A stretch of DNA of 64,000 nt from Bradyrhizobium sp. CCBAU 53340 (GCF_015291645.1 NZ_CP030056.1:620001-684000), one strand, 5' to 3'; shown: positions 31,561 to 44,055, counted from the first letter of the stretch. A program made the numbers and translations. The notes: generated by a model not told the origin, from the letters alone.

Positions 31561-32323
31561 CCTGGATTGAGACCACGAAGCAAAAGGCGCGCAGGAGTGA
31601 ACTCTTCCATACGATATCTCACGGTCTCTCATGATCGGATCGAGAACGACCTAGCGCGACGGTCAGGGTGAGAGCGTATGTGGAGGCTCCCGAACGTGCG
31701 GTGGTTGCCCCGTGCAAATTCGCCCCCGGGGGGAACGGAGGAGAAGGCCGGCCGTGGAGCTGGCCGGGGTTGCGCAATGACCGGCTCCTTTCGTTACTAG
31801 GCATTTGCGACGTCGTCAGTTCGTGCTGTGCTGACGGCCGATGCAAGCAGCAGCGCGTTCGCCTGCTCGTTTCGCGAAGAGTTAAGGCGACGCTGAAGGG
31901 TTAGTAGGACCTTGTAAAATAGAGTATCCTGCGTGCAGTTTGGACAGAAGCTCGCTGCTCATCCGCCATGGTTCGGCTCCGCATCATGTTTGAAGTGCGA
32001 CGGTCACACTAATGACGGGAACGATCAAGCTACGTACTCCTTCCCGGGTATTCAAAGCTCGAAGACCGCTGTTTTGATCGACGCGTCCGTGCTTCGGTAG
32101 CGCCAGCGGAAGGCCCGACGAAACGTGCCGCAGGGTGACCGTACCCCCGCCAGAGGTTCGTCAGGATCAATGGAGCGTAGCGTACGTTTGCCTCAGGCGG
32201 CAGGGCTCCATTGTCCGTCCCCCGAGTTGACACCCGGATGACGCGTGCCGAGCCACCACCTTCCGGCCGAGCTATTCGGGTCCTAAAACAGGATCAGCGT
32301 CGCCATAGCTTAGGAGTAAGACA
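31561..32323. other. Region without recognisable gene
   Basis: 760 bp with no supported gene, repeat or RNA. Confidence 0.35.
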
Positions 32324-33250
32324 TCATTCTTTGTCCTCGCTCTCGCAGTCGAAGCGATTCTGACGCATGCTATTCAACCTTTCGAACACTGATCGCTCAT
32401 TCTGGCCATAGAGCTTAATGCCAATGATGACTTCTCGCAGATGTGCTATATTGTAGCGTTTGGTTTGCTCGACCCAGCGGTCGAGCGTAGCATCGTCAAG
32501 CGATGGCTCCTTGGCTTTGAAGTAGGCGCGGCGGGTCTGGGCGGACGACATACCAACTTCCATGATGGTGTCAAAGCGAGAAGGGCGATCGACAAAGCGC
32601 CTGTCCAGACGGTCAGGGTGGTTGGTGGTCGCAACGTGCAGCACGTTCGCAGTTTGCGCGTTGCCATCGAGCAACGCAAGAAAGTGCTCAGCGCCCCATC
32701 TTTCCACGAGCTCGTCCAGATCCTCCATAACCATGACCACGGGCCGCTCGGGCTCAATGCGACGCAGCAGACCGACACACGCGCTAGCCAGTTGCGGGCG
32801 ATCGATAAAGACAACTACGCCATTATGATCTCGGACAACGACCTGTGTCATTTGTCCGATTGCGCAGGTCTTGCCACTACCGGGAGGGCCCCACAGGAGC
32901 ATGCCGCGCTTGTGCGTGAAGCCGTACTCGACGTACTTCTCGCGCAGAGCCCAGAACTTGTCGAACTCGACCAAAAGCCTCTCCGCGGCGGTGTCCGGCA
33001 AGTTCAAGAGCGTGTCAGTTACAGTCGGCACCTTTTCGAAAAAAACGGTGCAACTATTTTCGCGGCAGCGATAAGCACCTGCTGGCAATTCCAAGGAAGC
33101 GTCAGAGACTGGGAGGAAGGTCGTGCCGCTCCGCGCCCACAGCGCAGCATTAAGATGGAATTCGTGATCCATGTACTGGTCCACGCACTCGTCGACGCAC
33201 TCGTCCACGCACTCGTCCTTGTTCTCGTTTACGGAGAAGGCCTCTTTCAT
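32324..33250 (-). CDS. AAA+ ATPase with acidic tandem-repeat N-terminus
   Basis: 308 residues. Residues 1-40 contain three DECV repeats and a fourth, degenerate unit. A Bcs1/FtsH-like AAA+ domain follows: Walker A GPPGSGKT (about 116-123), Walker B VVMVMEDLDEL, sensor 1 VATTNHPDRLDRRFVDRPSR with the arginine finger region. GAGGAAG precedes the ATG. Such ATPases remodel proteins; the target is unknown. No transmembrane segment is evident. It is flanked by transposon debris and could be accessory cargo, possibly phage-related. Confidence 0.75.
   Translation of the reverse strand: MKEAFSVNENKDECVDECVDECVDQYMDHEFHLNAALWARSGTTFLPVSDASLELPAGAYRCRENSCTVFFEKVPTVTDTLLNLPDTAAERLLVEFDKFWALREKYVEYGFTHKRGMLLWGPPGSGKTCAIGQMTQVVVRDHNGVVVFIDRPQLASACVGLLRRIEPERPVVMVMEDLDELVERWGAEHFLALLDGNAQTANVLHVATTNHPDRLDRRFVDRPSRFDTIMEVGMSSAQTRRAYFKAKEPSLDDATLDRWVEQTKRYNIAHLREVIIGIKLYGQNERSVFERLNSMRQNRFDCESEDKE
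33169..33216 (-). repeat. 12-bp tandem repeat inside the AAA+ ATPase gene
   Basis: Three near-identical 12-bp units (33181-33192, 33193-33204, 33205-33216) and one degenerate unit (33169-33180) encode DECV-DECV-DECV-DQYM. Unit number changes would keep the frame. Confidence 0.8.
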
Positions 33251-33649
33251 GTACTTCCTCGATTGTTAGATGGAGTGTCAGAGTAAAGGGGTAGCAATAG
33301 TTGTGCCATCGCAAACGAGGTCCGTATAGCGACCGCGATCCTGACCGGCGGCAGTCACGTGGCTGGTGAAGGGAAGGCTTATGTATTCACCCGTTGCGAC
33401 ACCGATGTGTGGCTAATTCGACAGACTTGTCCGAAATCGACCAAGCAATGCCGCGGCGTTCTTGTTTTCAATGAAGTATCACTTCGGCATTCAGTGGCCT
33501 GGCCGTTGCGAGCAGTTGGGCGGTCTGGCCAGACTTATCCTCGTGATCGTGGGTCGACACATTCTTGCCTCGATTCCGTTCGGCGGGCCGAACTGTGTTT
33601 GGTCGCTCTTCGAGTACATGCCCATGATTAACGTTATGGCCAAATGCGC

Positions 33650-34726
33650 AGAGCCCCACACTGGGTGCTGCTGCAAGTCTAGTGTCCTGAACCAGAGCAT
33701 TGGATCGGCAGAAGCGCTCGATTGAATTGGTCCATGGAAATGGTTTTGGATCGGCGTTGTGCCGTTCGATGAATGAAGCGATGTCGGCCCTGACGGCGGC
33801 AATGCTCCGATAGACGCTGCGCCTGATGTTCTTGTCGGTCAGGAGCTCGAAGAAGCGCTCCTGATTGAGCCATGACGAGCTGGTCGGGGTCAGGTGCACA
33901 TGCCAACGCGGCCTTTTAACTAGCCATCGCCGGATCAGCGGGGTCGTGTGCGTGGCGTAGTTGTCCATGACGAGATGGACGTCGAGCCGGCGCGGGCTGG
34001 GTCTCGTCGAGGAGCTTGCAAAATTCGGCGGCGCGGTGAAGTCGGTAGCACTTGCCGATGACCCGTCCGGTCGCAATATCGAGGGCGCGACCAGCGAGGT
34101 GGTGCCATGCCTTTTGTAGTCATGGCTCCTTCGGGCCGGCTGGCCAGGTCGCATCGGCCACATCGGCTGGCTGCGATCCAGAGCCTGGATTTGGGATTTG
34201 TCGCTCACACACGGGACGATGGCGTGCTGCGGCGGCGAGACGTAAAGCCGACGACGTCGCGGACCTTGGCCAGTAGGTACGGGTCTGTCGAGAGCTTGAA
34301 CGTCTCCATCCGATGCGGCTGGCCCGAAGGCCCGCCAGATGCGTTGAACCGTCGACACCAACAGACCGCTCGCCTTTGCCATGCTGCGGGAGCTCCAATG
34401 CGTGGCGGGGCAGTTCTCCAGCGTTCGCACGGTCACGACTTCGATTCGGACATCATCAACCGTGCGCGGAGCCCCGGAACGCGGCTCGTCGTGAAGCCCG
34501 GCCACGCGCTGCTCTACAAAAACGGTGGCGCGACTTGCCTACCGTCCCGCCGCTCCAGGCGCAGCTTGGCCGCCACTTTCTTGTTCTGTCCTCCCTCCGC
34601 GCAGGTCAACACAATCCGGGCTTTCAGAGCCAGCGCCTGCGCCGTGTTCCGCCGCTTCGTCAGTGACGTCAGTGCGGCACGCTCATCATCGCTCAATATC
34701 AGGGGCGCAAGTAGCTGGACCGACAT
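33650..34726 (-). pseudogene. IS630-family transposase, frameshifted
   Basis: N-terminal frame from 34726 reads MSVQLLAPLILSDDERAALT and AQALALKARIVLTCAEG; the second frame carries THWSSRSMAKASGLLVSTVQ, a DDE segment LDVHLVMDNYATHTTPLIRR, and LTPTSSSWLNQERFFELLTD. The first part and middle are joined only across a frameshift near 34530, and the region around 33990-34200 is also disturbed. Recognisably IS630 but not functional. Confidence 0.8.
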
Positions 34727-34829
34727 CAAATCCTTCGTCGCTATTCCAGCACCCAGCTCTGGCACAACCAAGCGAATCCAATGCGATTTTACGATTGCGA
34801 ACTTGTGAGTCAGGACAGTAGTCATCTGG

Positions 34830-35221
34830 AATGCAAGTTCGTCACCGCCGGCGAGCTCGCTCGACGGCTCACGGCTTTGTTATGGGGGCAAAGATGCTTT
34901 CGGTCTCGATCAATGGATCGTGGATACTGCGAGGAGCGAACTGGCCTCGCTTGCGCAAGAGATCGACCGCGACATTGCAGCTGTCGCGGAGCCATCACCC
35001 AACCCTAGAGCACTATCCCCATCGACGGGCTCTTATGGTCCCTGCTGTCCGGAACGGAATCTCCGCATCGATAAGTGTAGCCTCTGCCGAGATTAGGTTG
35101 CGGCGCGGTGAGTAGGCCTCGGTGTGCTGACGTCGAGGCTCGATGTGGACGGCGGTAACTAACACAAGTCCAAATAGCGGCCGATCGATCAAGTTGCACG
35201 GTCGTCGGCGGGCTCTCTTTG
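34830..35221. other. Region without recognisable gene
   Basis: No gene or element identified between the IS630 remnant and the small signal-peptide protein. Confidence 0.35.
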
Positions 35222-35464
35222 TCAGGTGCGGCAGTTGCCGCGCCGTTGATGGCCGCAAATCAGCCGGCCTGGATGTTTAATTCTCTCTTCCTCAGAACAA
35301 GGAACCGGCACCCGGCGGCACGCCGCACCCGGGTCATCAGGGTCCCAGGGAGTCTCCCGGGCGGGGGGCTCCTGCGCGCCTTCCGGTGGGCCCTCTTGCG
35401 TGCGGGCTGAAGCAGTGCCTACCAACAAAAGCAGTGCGGCCGTAGTCAAAAGCGCGCGTTTCAT
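35222..35464 (-). CDS. Small exported protein, possibly frameshifted
   Basis: 80 residues with a clean Sec signal peptide, MKRALLTTAALLLLVGTASA, cleavable after ASA. The mature part is Pro/Glu-rich, then Arg/Cys-containing without recognisable domain. The composition change after about residue 45 suggests a frameshift relative to an ancestral gene. Function unknown. Confidence 0.4.
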   Translation of the reverse strand: MKRALLTTAALLLLVGTASARTQEGPPEGAQEPPARETPWDPDDPGAACRRVPVPCSEEERIKHPGRLICGHQRRGNCRT

Positions 35465-36252
35465 CCGGTTTCCACTAGAACAGATACGAGAACTCCACAG
35501 CCAAGTATGCCATCCCAGGTGCTAAGGAGTAGCCGGCGTTGGTTCACCAGAGGTCTCGACTTCATTCCAGGATCGTACAATGTGACGCTAGGTGCGATTC
35601 AAGCCTTTTCATAACGGAGGCACAAAGTATCAACCTCACATCGCTTAGGTCAGCGCTCCCGACGGCATCGAGCGGGAGGGCGTGATTGCTGCCGGCCCCA
35701 ACGTAGTGCCCGTCCTGGCGATCGGCCTGGCTTGTCGAAGCTCGGCGAACGCGTGACATAGACGCCGCAGGAGATTCCAGCTCAGCTACCATCTCCACCA
35801 TTGTGCGGCGGCTGGTCTTGGCCATGAACAAGGCCCAGTCGATGACGGCGTCCACAGGTTTGCTGATCGCTTCGGTTTGTGCACTCTTACCGAGCTTGTC
35901 CGAGATCGCCCAGGATACCGGAATAGCGCCAGCACGGCGATCAGCAAAGCATGCTCTGCGTGCTCCATGCGTCCATGTGCGGTCATGAGTTCTTCGTAAC
36001 TCGACAGTCACTCGCAACAGGCATGGATAGTGTTGCCGGAGCATGTCGGCGCCGGAGATGCACCTGGATGCAGACCTCGATCCGGCACTGGAGATGAATG
36101 CCGACGTATACCTGCATGACTGACAGCGAGATGGCCAAGACATTCCTCGACAGAGCGACGCCCCGGAGTGCCTAGACGCCACGTGTTCCATGCGTTCTCT
36201 TTTACAATTGCTTGCCGCCTGGAACGTCGTTATCAGGTTCGAATAAACTCAC
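35465..36252. other. Region without secure gene
   Basis: A long minus-strand frame (35562-36191) contains an odd helical stretch (ISKPVDAVIDWALFMAKTSR) but its flanks are not protein-like; I do not call it. The right edge holds the left end of IS110 lineage C. Confidence 0.35.
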
Positions 36253-36325
36253 GGACATATTGGTCATCGCGGAGCCTGATTCTCCCGATATCGACGGCAT
36301 GTTCGCCTCCTCTTCCGAGCTCCGC
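36253..36325 (+). repeat. Left-end segment of IS110 lineage C
   Basis: TATTGGTCATCGCGGAGCCT and GATATCGACGGCAT recur, slightly diverged, at 38695-38765. It lies 70-140 bp before the recombinase start, where this family keeps its end and guide RNA. Confidence 0.55.
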
Positions 36326-36391
36326 TAATGGGCCTCCTGCCCCCGCCAGCAAGCGAAGCTGGTAAGGGGCGGCAAAGACAAGGAGCACACC

Positions 36392-37448
36392 ATGTCTCAG
36401 ACACCCAATACCGCGATCGCCGTGATCGGCATCGATATCGGCAAGAACTCGTTCAACGTCGTCGGCCACGATGCGCGCGGCGCCATCGTTCTGCGTCAAA
36501 AGTGACCGCGTGGGCAAGTGGAGGCGCGGCTCGCAAATCTGCCGCGTTGCCTGATCGGTATGGAAGCCTGCGTCGGCGCACATCACCTGAGCCGCAAACT
36601 CGCATCGCTTGGTCACGATGCGAGGTTGATGCCGGCCAAATATGTCCGCCCCTATAGCAGGGGACAGGAGAACGACTTCAATGACGCCGAAGCGATTGCC
36701 GAAGCCGTGCAGCGCCCGACGATGAAGTTCGTGGCGACCAAGACCGCGGAGCAACTGGATCTGCAGGCGCTGCACCGGGTGCGCGAGCGGCTGGTATCGC
36801 AACGCACCGGCATCATCAACCAGATTCGCGCCTTCATGTTGGAGCGCGGGATCGCCGTGCGCCAAGGTATCGGCTTCTTGCGCACCGAACTGCCCACCAT
36901 CCTTGCGACGCGCGCCGATGCCCTGTCGCCACGCATGTTGCGTGTCATCGAGGAGCTGGCAGGCGACTGGCACCGGCTGGATCAGCGCATCGATGGCCTC
37001 TCCGGCGAGATTGAAGCATTGGCCCGTCAAGATCAGGCATGCTCGCGCCTAATGACGGTGCCTGGCATCGGGCCGATCATTTCGAGCGCCATGGTGGCCG
37101 CGATCGGCACCGGAGACGTATTCTCCAAAGGCCGCGACTTCGGCGCTTGGCTTGCCCAAGCAGATCTCGACGGGAGACCGCACGATCCTCGGCAAAATCT
37201 CGAGGCGCGGCAATCGCTACCTGCGCGTTCTGTTCGTGCAGGCGGCGTGCGTTGTGCTGGTCAGGATAAAGAACTGGGAAAGTTATGGGCTCAAGTCCTG
37301 GATCGAAGCCGCCAAAAGGCGGTTGCACCACAACGTGCTCGCGATCGCGCTCGCCAACAAGCTTGCCCGCATCGCCTGGGCGGTGCTGGCCAAAGGACGC
37401 GCCTTCGAGCTGACGAGGACTGACGATGCAGGCGTCCGACCCGCTTGA
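36392..37448 (+). pseudogene. IS110-family recombinase, lineage C (stop codon and frameshift)
   Basis: Starts MSQTPNTAIAVIGIDIGKNS. An in-frame TGA at 36503-36505 follows IVLRQK, after which the same frame resumes with QVEARLANLPRCLIGMEACV, NDFNDAEAIAEAVQRPTMKF and LMTVPGIGPIISSAMVAAIG. Near 37150 the frame shifts by one and continues QISTGDRTILGKISRRGNRY and LANKLARIAWAVLAKG. All DEDD and C-terminal motifs can be found but the gene is broken twice. Confidence 0.85.
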
Positions 37449-37961
37449 TCCTCGCGCCGTGCTGGGCGCGGTCAAGGCGCAGCCTGGCAACGCCGGAGCC
37501 AGCCGCAAGCCAAGCGCGACGGCTGGCCTTGACCGCCCCTGCGCGCGACGCGATCGACGTTCTGCGGGCCGGGACGAAGGAACGGCCCTTGGCTCGAACA
37601 AAGGAACTGAGCAAAATGAGGAGCAAGCGATGACGTAAGCCCCTATCAATAATTTCCAGCCGAGGTCTGCGAGAGGATGAGACGAGATGGAGGTTCGGTC
37701 TTCCCGGCGCATGCGAACACTGGTGACCCGAATGGTCCAATCGAGGCCTGTCCGCTAACGAGAACGCACGCGCGCTGATATCCATGGTGGCCGGAGCAAA
37801 TGCTCCAATCAAAGGCCGGATACATTGATGCAAGACCGCTCACCGCCAGCTCGGCGAAACCACTTGCAACGCACGGCCGGACCATACATCGGGGTCATTT
37901 ATATTGCTCCTTGCTATAGATCCGCTTCACCAGTAGCCGACAGTTTCGTCTCGCCGGTCGG
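37449..37961. other. Right flank of IS110 lineage C and spacer
   Basis: The first ~190 bp resemble, in order, the noncoding tail after IS110 lineage B (both contain GGCCTTGACCGCCCCTGCGC and a GGGCCGGGACG-like block). The rest shows no gene. Confidence 0.4.
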
Positions 37962-38372
37962 TCACAAATCCGGGCAGTCGTACTGGCGATAACAACAGTG
38001 GCGTCCGTAACAACCGTGCCTATAACCGTGGCAGGGATATGCGCGGAACGGGTACGACCGCGGGCCGGTATGGTACGGACTGCAGCCATAACTGACCGGA
38101 GGGTATCCATAAGGCGGCTCCGCATATACGCAATAAGGGCCATAACAGCCGCCGCTCGTACTTGCGCCACGGAAGAGTTCGGCTCTTGCAAGACTGGAGA
38201 TCCTCCGTTCGCAGTTGCAGTGAGAGACAGGGGACATCGTGGTCGTGCCTCCAGGAAAGGCCTGCACGACTCCGACACTCCTCGGCATCGGCGCTGCCGT
38301 CGCCAGCTCCAACTGGACAACCATCAGGACTCCCACCACCGTACAGCTCAATAGGGACTTCCAGCTGCTCAT
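37962..38372 (-). CDS. Secreted Gly/Tyr/Pro/Cys-rich small protein
   Basis: 136 residues starting MSSWKSLLSCTVVGVLMVVQ, a Sec signal peptide cleavable near ATA-AP. The C-terminal 60 residues are rich in Tyr, Gly, Pro and Cys (GGCYGPYCVYAEPPYGYPP, HGYRHGCYGRHCCYRQY), a composition seen in small exported rhizobial proteins. AAGGAG sits 7 bases before the ATG and decides the start over the longer frame. Around ten cysteines could bind metal or form disulfides. Function unknown. Confidence 0.65.
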   Translation of the reverse strand: MSSWKSLLSCTVVGVLMVVQLELATAAPMPRSVGVVQAFPGGTTTMSPVSHCNCERRISSLARAELFRGASTSGGCYGPYCVYAEPPYGYPPVSYGCSPYHTGPRSYPFRAYPCHGYRHGCYGRHCCYRQYDCPDL

Positions 38373-38524
38373 CGTTCGACTCCTTATCACGGTCGTTTCG
38401 ACAGTCGGCTCCAAGATGTCGTCAAAAAGCTCCCGCCTGGCGGCCTGCGCAGCCAGTGCTGCTGATCCAAATATTGGCTGCCGCCAATCAAGTGCCACAG
38501 CCACATGATCGCTACGCTACTTTC

Positions 38525-38629
38525 CTACCCCAATGCCAAGACGTATAGCGCTTGCTTGGCGAACGAAAGCAGCACTCCACCGGCTGCGAGAGCGGCCACG
38601 CAGAGTGCCAAGATCACCGCGCGCTCCAT
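38525..38629 (-). CDS. Possible 34-residue membrane peptide
   Basis: Reads MERAVILALCVAALAAGGVL followed by LSFAKQALYVLALG and a stop: one hydrophobic helix. There is only a weak ribosome-binding sequence. It lies upstream of, and on the same strand as, the secreted Cys-rich gene. Could be chance. Confidence 0.3.
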   Translation of the reverse strand: MERAVILALCVAALAAGGVLLSFAKQALYVLALG

Positions 38630-38694
38630 GCTTTACCGTTTTAGGCGGTCGTGAGCGCCCGAAGGTGGGATCGGTCGAACAGTATCTTGGATAA

Positions 38695-38765
38695 TGGACG
38701 TATTGGTCAGCGCGTAGCCTGATCTTATTGATATCGACCGCATCTCGAGCACGCCTTCTCCGCCA
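38695..38765 (+). repeat. Second left-end segment of IS110 lineage C
   Basis: Diverged copy of 36253-36325 in the same orientation, without a recombinase gene after it; probably a solo end. Confidence 0.5.
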
Positions 38766-38799
38766 TTTACAATTCCCCTCCAGGGCCAAATAAACCTCC

Positions 38800-39233
38800 C
38801 CGGAGTAGCTCCGGGCAAGCCTCTCAAGGAGAGGATCAGCAAGTCCGATGCCATCGGCGGGAGCATGACAGTTCTGACACGTATAAATGAGTTAGGGGAT
38901 TCTGAGCACCATTGCGAGAGCGTCGCGACGCCATGTTAGTGCGACAACTGTCCCGAGTCTGACAGACGGGGACGTCAGTTGCGTTCTGGTGTTGATCCCA
39001 TAATCAGACGTAGCACAGCTGCCCTCACTCTACAGCAGGCCTGCCGCTTCAGCTGGAGCATCGCGTTCCTCGCACCGTCGCCGCCATCGGTCAAAACGAG
39101 CAAACTGTGGCGCCTGAGCCGCTCGTGCAAGTCGCGTCCCGGTATAGGCAGCGTTCTTTGCTGCCAGTTCAGCGACAACCGGCGGCCACACTCGCTCGCG
39201 GACATCGAGTCAATCGCGCCGACGGGCGCCTAG
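38800..39233. other. Left flank of composite copy B
   Basis: No secure gene. A minus-strand frame (38975-39205) contains ERLRRHSLLVLTDGGDGARN, faintly like an ISKra4-type transposase core, but too little to name. The 6-bp target repeat GCCTAG is at 39228-39233. Confidence 0.35.
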
Positions 39234-39285
39234 TGTCGCGCGACGATCAGGATGGAAGGCAGCGTCAATCAAGGTGAGAGAGTTT

Positions 39286-39460
39286 CGCTGGGCTCGTGAC
39301 GGAGGGAGGGCGTAGCCCGACCGGAGTTACGAGCCCAGCGTCGGCGCGATCCCGAGGAGGACCGCGCCGACTGGTGATCGCGGCCGGCGGGGTTATGCAA
39401 GTGGTTCTTCCGCCAAGAGGAATCACTCGCTTGCCCGGCCGACACATCACAGATCACCAG
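39286..39460 (+). ncRNA. Candidate IS110 bridge (guide) RNA, three hairpins
   Basis: Hairpin 1: 39286-39300 with 39326-39340 (15 bp, one G-T), 25-base loop. Hairpin 2: 39340-39348 with 39363-39371 (9 bp), 14-base loop. Hairpin 3: 39371-39379 with 39452-39460, 39381-39387 with 39435-39441, and an inner stem 39401-39410 with 39417-39426; the last two are separated by an internal loop with a left side (39388-39400) and right side (39427-39434). IS110 elements carry a structured noncoding bridge RNA at this place, whose two-sided loops pair with donor and target DNA. No RNA evidence is available; the call rests on position, folding and loop-only variation. Confidence 0.62.
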
Positions 39461-39553
39461 ATGAGATGGGATGGTTGCCGCCCTCCCCAGACGGCATCGT
39501 AATGTGCCAAGAACGCAGTGTTTGAACCCCGAAGCGAAGAGGACGGCAAATTG

Positions 39554-40579
39554 ATGGATACGGTGATCGGAGTGGATCTAGCCAAGAATGTGTTTCAGCT
39601 CCACGGGGCGTCAATGGCGGGACACTTGAAATTTCGAAAGAAACTGTCGCGGCTTCAGTTTCGGAAGTTCATGGCGGGCCACCCATCGGCAGTGGTGGTG
39701 ATGGAAGCCTGTGGCAGCGCCCACTATTGGGCACGGGAGATGGTCAAGCTCGGCCATGAAGTGAAACTGATCGCTCCGCAATATGTGAAGCCTTTTGTGA
39801 AACGCCAAAAGAACGACGCGGCTGATGCCGAAGCAATCGTGATCGCGGCACAGCGCCCCGAGATGCGCTTCGTCGAGCCGAAATCGGAAGAACAGCAGGC
39901 CAGGGCAGTGCTCTTTCGGGCTCGGAAGCGCCTTGTTCATCAGCGCACCGATCTGGTGAATGCGCTGCGTTCTGTTCTCTACGAATTCGGCCATATCATC
40001 CCGCAAGGAATCGAACAACTTAAACGCATTGACGCAATCCTCGAAGATCCGAACAGCGATCTACCAGAACTGGTCCGCGAGGAATGTCGGAGTCTCATTG
40101 ATCAGATCGCCTACAAGACGGAGCGGATCGATGCCAAGGCAGAGCAGCTCAAGAAGTTGGCGACGCGGACGGTCACGGCGCAGCGGCTGCAGACAATGCC
40201 GGGGGTCGGCCCGCTGACCGCACTCGCGATCGAGGCTTTCGCGCCCGACATGGCGGCCTTTCGACGTGGCCGAGACTTCGCGGCTTGGCTCGGCTTGGTC
40301 CCACGGCAACATTCCTCAGGGGGAAAGGAAAGGCTCGGACGCGTTTCGAAGGAAGGACAGGCGGACATTCGCCAGTTGCTCATCGTTGGGGCGATGTCGC
40401 GGCTGAACTGGCTCGGGCGCAAGTCGATCCCTAGCGGATCCTGGCTGGCGCAGATGCTGGCGAGGAAGCCGCGCATGCTTGTGGCGATCGCCTTGGCGAA
40501 CAAGATGGCTCGGACGATTTGGGCCATGCTCACCCGGAAGGAGGATTATCGGAACCCAGCGCAGGCAGTGACGGCATGA
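39554..40579 (+). CDS. IS110-family DEDD recombinase (lineage A, copy B)
   Basis: Same 341-residue protein as at 10691 and 55670; all DEDD and C-terminal serine-domain motifs are present. It reads in the same direction as istA-istB. The 280 bp between its stop and istA do not contain another gene, and the right boundary of the IS110 unit within the IS21 cannot be placed, because the three copies stay identical until about codon 17 of istA. Confidence 0.92.
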   Translation: MDTVIGVDLAKNVFQLHGASMAGHLKFRKKLSRLQFRKFMAGHPSAVVVMEACGSAHYWAREMVKLGHEVKLIAPQYVKPFVKRQKNDAADAEAIVIAAQRPEMRFVEPKSEEQQARAVLFRARKRLVHQRTDLVNALRSVLYEFGHIIPQGIEQLKRIDAILEDPNSDLPELVREECRSLIDQIAYKTERIDAKAEQLKKLATRTVTAQRLQTMPGVGPLTALAIEAFAPDMAAFRRGRDFAAWLGLVPRQHSSGGKERLGRVSKEGQADIRQLLIVGAMSRLNWLGRKSIPSGSWLAQMLARKPRMLVAIALANKMARTIWAMLTRKEDYRNPAQAVTA

Positions 40580-40713
40580 CTGCATGCAGCACGAAATAGC
40601 CTGACGTTGGCGAAGGGGGTGTGAGAAGGCGACGACCCGAATGGGCGCAACGATCGAACAGATCTGGATCAGGAAACCAGCTAGAGCCAAAGAGCCGACG
40701 TGCTCGGAGATGA

Positions 40714-43142
<2,429 letters not shown>

Positions 43143-43270
43143 CGCTGCGCGACAATCAGAGTTCAACAAAACTCTTGCGCGCGACAATCATCGCGGCAAT
43201 CATCATCAGGCCGCGACACGCCTCGCCATCCTGATTGCCGCGCACTTCCTACCCAGATTGCCGCGCTACA

Positions 43271-43742
43271 GCCTAGATCAAGCCCCCATAGTTACACGCT
43301 CACAAGACGTGGCTTCGTTCGATCCAGCGTCAAATAGGTCCCGTGCTGGACTTGCGGCGAGATCTGCGAGCGAGCGTCGACAATGCCGGCTCATACGAGG
43401 AGTCCCCACCGCGCCCTGCCTCCCGCCCTGGCACCGATACGCTCGACCAGCGCTCTTCACACGCGGCCGGGCCGAGTTCTTACTTGAAGAGCGTCGCCCA
43501 CAGGCAGCCGACCATCTCGCGTGCAATGGCGGTGGTGACGATCACCCCGGCTTTGCTGGCCGCCGACAAGGGGTGATAGAGGATGCACAGCTTGACCTGG
43601 GCTCTTTGCCCGCTTGTTGATTGGTCGGCGCGATTAGGATGATCCCTAAGTTGCGAACTTCCTCGCCGCGCACTCCTTGGGCCATCGCAACCGAAATCGT
43701 TGCCTTGTGTACATCCAGCCCTACGAAAATGCTATGGTTCAT
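43271..43742 (-). pseudogene. IS110-family recombinase, lineage E, internally deleted
   Basis: N-terminal part from 43742 reads MNHSIFVGLDVHKATISVAM; after about 45 residues it jumps to the C-terminal end, PLSAASKAGVIVTTAIAREM followed by VGCLWA and a stop. The middle ~250 codons are missing. Composite copy B ends directly against its 3' flank. Confidence 0.75.
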
Positions 43743-43848
43743 CAGGCCCGCTCCCCATGCTTGGGGTTCGGCGCCGGACCATCCGGCGCAACCCTCGATA
43801 GGAGCTTGCCGCGGGGCCGCCCGTCACCTCACAGGGCGGACAAAGGGT

Positions 43849-44055
43849 CTAGGGGATGCTGAGGTCCTCTGCAAAGGTTCGGCCTGCCGCACTGGTCCTG
43901 AGCTCGTAGCAAATTCGTATGCCTTCGGCTAAGTCGCTTCTTCCGGCTTTTGCGACCGCGCTGGCGTGTACGAATACGTCCGGACCTCCGTCATCCGGTC
44001 TGATGAAGCCATATCCCTTTCTTGCGTTGAACCATTTCACGATACCTGTTGCCAT
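43849..44055 (-). CDS. Cold-shock-domain protein (CspA family)
   Basis: 68 residues from MATGIVKWFNARKGYGFIRP, with RNP1 (KGYGFI) and RNP2 (VFVHAS) RNA-binding motifs, ending EDLSIP. CspA-type proteins are about 65-70 residues, so this start is preferred over the in-frame one at 44190. It binds single-stranded RNA/DNA and helps translation under stress. The 18-residue span ICYELRTSAAGRTFAEDL is somewhat diverged from the family's 'V.FE....RG..A..V'. No operon partner. Confidence 0.88.
   Translation of the reverse strand: MATGIVKWFNARKGYGFIRPDDGGPDVFVHASAVAKAGRSDLAEGIRICYELRTSAAGRTFAEDLSIP

Noticed and set aside
33169..33216. CRISPR-like repeat
   Set aside because: The units are directly tandem, 12 bp, without spacers, and encode DECV in frame; no cas genes are present.
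35562..36191. 209-residue minus-strand frame
   Set aside because: Only a short internal stretch looks protein-like; flanks do not, and no start signal is evident.
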